The translations under genes were made by a program, and so were the position numbers. The notes under the pieces are model-generated. The model ran no database searches and was not told the origin of the DNA. It saw only the letters and a list, made by a program, of their open reading frames with translations. From Prochilodus magdalenae (taxonomy: Eukaryota; Chordata; Actinopteri; Characiformes; Prochilodontidae), in NCBI GenBank assembly GCA_024036415.1, contig JAMWET010000950.1, forward strand, positions 725,001-789,000: a stretch of 64,000 nucleotides of DNA, written 5' to 3'. Below, in pieces: positions 59,490 to 64,000 of the stretch. Every line of letters begins with the position of its first letter. The stretch's first letter is position 1.

Positions 59490-60950
59490 TCATTTTTCAG
59501 GAGTGCTAAGCCCATCGGACCATCCGTTAAGAACATTAGCATCGACAAGGCAGAGAGACTGCCACACAGGAACACAAAGACTCTTGTCAGAAAAGATCTG
59601 TAATGACATTTATGAGAACCGCCCATGTTAGAAAGCCAGAGGCCTATGTCAGTTTTGCCCATCTGAACCACATTAACCTGCCTGGATTAGAAAGCAAACA
59701 GGGGAAATGTCATGTGTGCTCCTCCGCTGAGCTGAGTACAGCTCTGAGATTTGCTCTTGCCTTCACTCTCATTTTCAAAACTATCTGTCATATTAAGACG
59801 TGTGTCCTATTAATTTAAATGGAAATGGGCCGTACAGCTGAGGCCTGAGCGAGGGTGGCAGGAAAAAGAAGGGTGGGGGGCGGGAGAAGTGAAAGCGGGT
59901 TGACTTTTAAGGAAGTGACAAAAATGTAAAAAAAAATAAAAAATAAGATGATTAAACTGGAAGGATCTCTTGTCGATACATATGTAAATGGAATATGCAA
60001 GCTGTTTACCATCCATAAAGGACAGAACGAGAGCATGAACGCTACTGCATATTCATAGTACAGTAGCACCGCTCTTCAGCCTCACACACTCTTGGGGAAA
60101 GAAACAGAGAGAGGTCAAATGAATATGGAGAGCAGCCTGCAGTTGCAACCTCTTTCTGTGAAACCGAAAAAAAAAAACTCCAGTCCTGTCTCCATCTCCC
60201 TGCAGGCCACACTGCTAGCTTCAGCGTGAAGGGCTTGTTTTACACTGAAACACAGGCGAACACGTTTTTTATCCCCCCCTTTTCATACTTCTCTCAGCTG
60301 CGGCACTGTGGATTTTATGTGGGACATCAAAGCATTCATTATCTTAATTACACGTACTTCAGAATCTATTAGCAGCGGCCACTTTGCACATCTAAGACAG
60401 ATCCGACAGTGTTTGTGATAAACAGATTTTTAATGCAAAGTTTGGGATTTATAAGTGACATATTGATAGATTTCAGCCTCGTCTGGGCGCGTACCTTATT
60501 AGAATTCTCCTCATAGGGTCTCAGGCTGATGCCTAATGAGCAACTCCTGTTCCATCTCTCTGTAAAATTGAAGAGCTGAAATCTCAAACATAATGTTGCT
60601 ATTTCTGTCCAACAAGTAATGATGATAATCCATTATAATCCATCCATCACTAATGGTCAACAACAACAACAGCAACAACAACAAGACAAAAAAGCTTTTA
60701 CAAACCATTAAACCCTGATGTATTTGCCAGATTATGGCTGGGATTGTTATACGAAAATGCTCAACAAAAACATTTAGCTTCACAGTTCTCAGTCTGGATG
60801 TCCACAGGACACTCCCAGGCCTGAATATTTCTTTTGTGTGATGTGAATGATGTGGAAATGTGGCTGATACAGACTGTAAATGTTGGCCATTCTCGTCAGT
60901 GACTGTTGGCGTAAGAGTTTCCCCTTTAAATCCCATTACAAGACACCACT
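59490..60950. promoter_or_regulatory. candidate conserved non-coding block
   Basis: A long non-repetitive, non-coding stretch with motifs such as CATATTAAGACGTGTGTCCT (about 59790), TTCATTATCTTAATTACACG (about 60334), CCTTATTAGAATTCTCCTCA (about 60494) and ATTATGGCTGGGATTGTTAT (about 60730). A 141-codon minus-strand open frame at 60511-60936 shows a CAA-repeat-derived Leu run and no domain. Inferred from texture only. Confidence 0.4.
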
Positions 60951-61924
60951 GAAGGTGGAGCTATTGCTTGTCACTCATACTTCAGATGTGTGAAATATCT
61001 ATTCTATGTCACTGCAGGCTGAACATGCTGAATCTGACTTTTAGTGGAGCAAAGTTTAATGCTTATTAGACAACAAGCTTTCGTCAGTCTGCCAGTACAC
61101 TGCAAAGTACCGGACTGATTTTGGCTCAAATTAAAACAGCCTGCTGTCGTGCTGGTGATGATGCTGGTGATTCTGGAAAATATAGTTAATAAATGGTGTA
61201 TATAGACGTCAGAGTTTGAGCTTTTTCTTTTACTTGGGAAGTTTATGAGTAGAGCTGAGTCTGAAAAAATATGAAAGTCAGCGTTAGACTTCTCTAGAAT
61301 GATGAACAGAAGCAAAGATTGATAAATCCCCGCAACATCAAGAATGAAGTTTATAATAAATTGATAGCCAGGTTTTTTCATCATTCAAAAGCTGTGGCAA
61401 AATCTCAAGTGAGAAAGCACCAGCTGCCACTGACTCACACGTTTGAGCTGTGCAGGTCTACAGTAGTAATTTACAGAGTGTGTAATAAGTTCTACAGACA
61501 CCCCTTATTTGCATTGACATTACTTAATAACAATAAAATAATCATGTTGTATTCTGCAGTTTTCTGACTTGTGACTGAACATCTGTTTCTAGACTGGTAG
61601 ACCTACCAGAAAATATATACAGTATGCAAACCCCCAAGTCGAATGTGTTCTATTTATTTTCTAAGCTAAAATACAGTAACAAACTTAAATATGTCAAATA
61701 AGTAAATAAACAATTCTGCCCAAGTTTTCACACATTGCTCTGTTAACTAGAATTTATTTGGTAACAATCATAAACATAAACTATTAAAAGCAGTGAGAGC
61801 TAAACAGCAAACCGAATTAAACCAGATCAATAGTTTAAATGTGATACAGTATTGTTTCTAGTGTACTGTGACCATTCCAGCCTATTTCCATGCAGGCTAA
61901 AAGAGCTTCACTCTTCATTTCCTG
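60951..61924. other. non-coding, nothing recognised
   Basis: Open frames at 61004-61384 (minus) and 61319-61567 (plus) overlap and show no domain. AT-rich. Confidence 0.4.
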
Positions 61925-62270
61925 AACTTAACTGATTACTCTTCTGGGTCCCAGGGGGTGCTGGAGCCTAAGCTAGCGCTCAATGGTCAGCAGGCAGGAA
62001 ACACCCTGGGCAGACCCCCAGACATACACACTCACAACTCAACTAAGCATCTCCAGTTGACCTGACAACTTGCTTGCTTGGACACTAGATTTCATTTAGC
62101 CATTAAAATTTCTAAGGCAGTTTTTGCAATGCCTTTCCATTCCATTGCCTCTGGCTTGCTCATGGGGGCTTTTCCTTATATAGACTGCTTTTCTGTGAAG
62201 CTGCTTTCAGACAACATTAGCTGTAAAAAGCACTAAACAAATAAATGTTAATTGATTGATTGAAAAATTG
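61925..62270 (+). repeat. teleost interspersed repeat fragments with LINE-like tail
   Basis: The left part has CTGGGTCCCAGGGGGTGCTG, TCAATGGTCAGCAGGCAGGA and AACACCCTGGGCAGACCCCC. The right part has TTCTGTGAAGCTGCTTTCAG, ACAACATTAGCTGTAAAAAG and AAATGTTAATTGATTGATTG. Both are strings I recognise as pieces of common fish repeats, the second being a LINE/SINE 3' end with a TGAT-type terminal microsatellite. Whether they form one element is unclear. Confidence 0.5.
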
Positions 62271-64000
62271 GCTGTCATGATTTCTTTAGGCAGCCAGTTC
62301 TTCGATGAGCCCTTTAGTTATTTCTAACAAAGATCTGAATAAACAAACTAACATAAATGCAGTGCCACAACAATTACTTTTAAATGCTTTACCATTAACG
62401 ACTAGTCCAGCTAACTAAGAACATAAAACAATGCATATAAAACATTTTATGATTTTTGAAGGCACTTGTAGAATCAAGTGAGCATTTAAAAATAATATGC
62501 CCTTTGACCATTGCTTAAAAAAAAAAACCTTTAGAATACCTTCACAAATATTCATCCAAAAATCCAAAATTGCCCAAAATCCAAAATTGGCATGATATTA
62601 GAATAATTACATAAATTGAAAGCAGTTACACTTAATGCATGTAATGCACTCAAATTCAATGGAATATAAATGAACACTTGCTGTTCTCATACACTGTTAG
62701 AATGGACAAGCACTCTGGTGGACCTTTAATGTTTAATTTTAGATTTATTTTATTTGTGTTCAAACTGGATTTTGTGAGTCAGCAGTGGCTCTGACACTTA
62801 ACACTTCCACTTTTGACCAGATGAGACACACTGGGTTTGAATGTGAAACTGGCAGACGTACCGTACCCTGTCTATGTTTTTAAACACTCTGATTTCCTTT
62901 CTGTAAAAAGTCATTTTGCTTCACTACTCAGACCAGAAAAAGTCAATAAAATCATAAAAATATGAAAAAAAATTTGTTCTGATGAGCTTCTTCCAGCTAG
63001 ATCATTTACATTAATGCATCTGATAGAATAAACTGCAACACAATACTGCTACAGCAGTCGCGCTGGTTAATGTTCACGTATGTGTCTAAAATATGTCCAT
63101 GTTCTGCATATGTTAAAGCTTATCAAGTGCTCGGTTCGGTGCAGCTAAAATCCTTTGCCAGGTTCACACCACTGTCTGCCAGTTGATGAGCCCTGTGTTA
63201 TGGCACGGCTCCATGCATTTGTGTTTTGAGGAATGTAATACGACACTTTGCCTGACACATTTTCTACAAGGCTACAATGCCAACATAGAACTAGTAACGA
63301 ATGCTAGGGGACGAATCTGTTTATCCCACCAGTCAGAGAGTTCCAAAGTCTGGAAGCTTTCCCCTGAGAACAGTGCATTTAAACAATCAATCCCCCCAGA
63401 CTATCCCACAGAGAAATGCCACTGTGTTTTTCCACTCAATGACTCTGGAGTCGCAGGCAGCGCCGGCACTTGGATGGATAATCTGTTGGACCAGGCCTAC
63501 AGGGGCAGCGGTAGCCAGTAGCTCAGCAGGGTCGGGCACCAGGCCTGGTCAGTTCCCCTACTCTGGAGGTCAACGTCCAGCCGTTGCCAGAGGACAGAAG
63601 AAAGACTGACTCACTGTGACTGAATGGCTCTGGCCAAGTCAGGCTGAGCTTGTGCCGCCGAGGCCATGGGGACAGCCTGTGTGTGCATCCTCCGCAGAGA
63701 GACGACTCATAATATGTGCGCCACATGGTGAAGAATGTGAATAGGTCGATACGAACAAGGGTGCATGAGATTGTATACATGTATTGAAACACTACTCATA
63801 TTAATCAATGCCTATTGTTCTCAGTCTACTGAGGCAGCATCACAAACGAATGAAATCCACCCTCAGAACCAATCAAAAGTCAGAACTGTTCATTGTGCTG
63901 ATTATACATTCATCGTTTGTAGTAGGGTTATTTGTTAGATTGCCTTGTATAAAGGGCCCTCTCCTAAATCAAGCATGTCGTTAGCAGGTTTCCTGCTTCT
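62271..64000. other. non-coding; GC-richer segment near the end
   Basis: No gene recognised. 63400-63700 is GC-richer than its surroundings, with two overlapping + strand open frames (63183-63521, 63301-63609) and a minus one. None shows a known domain, and no acceptor/donor pair brackets them convincingly. It could be an exon cut off from its gene by the window edge, or a chance frame. Confidence 0.35.

Noticed and set aside
60511..60936. 141-codon minus-strand ORF with a poly-Leu 'signal' segment
   Set aside because: The Leu run comes from a (CAA)n tract, it lies mid-frame rather than at the N-terminus, and no domain or splice context supports it.

Overview
The window is nuclear DNA of a ray-finned (teleost) fish. 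Three things show this: split genes with GT/AG introns, a dense mix of fossil Tc1/mariner, hAT-like, LINE and SINE copies of types common in teleosts, and long (CA)n tracts. The species is not identifiable from the sequence alone; the repeat set would suit an otophysan fish such as a characin or catfish, but that is inference.

Only one host protein gene is supported. Six exons on the + strand between 24170 and 31206 encode the last 235 residues of an EPS8-like protein: the SH3 domain, a linker, and the C-terminal SAM/PNT-like effector module, followed by a 3'UTR with AATAAA at 31631. The SH3 signature resembles EPS8L3, while the linker also resembles EPS8L2, so the paralogue is not settled. 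The N-terminal PTB-domain exons were not found in the 24 kb upstream. The intron that splits the SH3 domain carries a 1.8-kb minisatellite of about 54 units of 34 bp. Its G+T-rich, GAGCTG-laden sense strand resembles mammalian immunoglobulin switch repeats.

The rest is non-coding. Repeats I can place are: a Tx1/L1-like LINE 3' end (2.7-3.1 kb); a minus-strand Tc1-class fossil (3.1-4.0 kb); other Tc1-class fossils (7.5-8.1, 31.7-32.6, 53.6-54.0 kb); a nearly complete Tc1 element with two frameshifts (34627-36231); a complete but decayed Tc1 element (42407-43916); a short hAT element with a perfect palindromic 8-bp target duplication (39137-39982); three copies of an unnamed inverted-repeat family (14.8, 46.0, 51.6 kb), one of them a long fold-back; a tRNA-derived SINE (33.2 kb); LINE 3' ends (19.5, 50.8, 58.5 kb); an RTE-like relic (40.4 kb); a paired dispersed repeat (13.7 and 16.0 kb); and an old local triplication (22.3-23.65 kb).

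Between these are blocks of complex, homeobox-site-rich, non-coding sequence (about 17.4-18.7, 37.6-38.8, 44.8-45.5, 47.4-48.7, 52.3-53.4, 57.4-57.7 and 59.5-60.9 kb) that read like vertebrate conserved non-coding elements. If confirmed by alignment, the EPS8-like gene would sit as a bystander inside the regulatory domain of a developmental gene outside the window. That is inference. I saw no rRNA, no functional tRNA, no CRISPR array and no prokaryotic feature.
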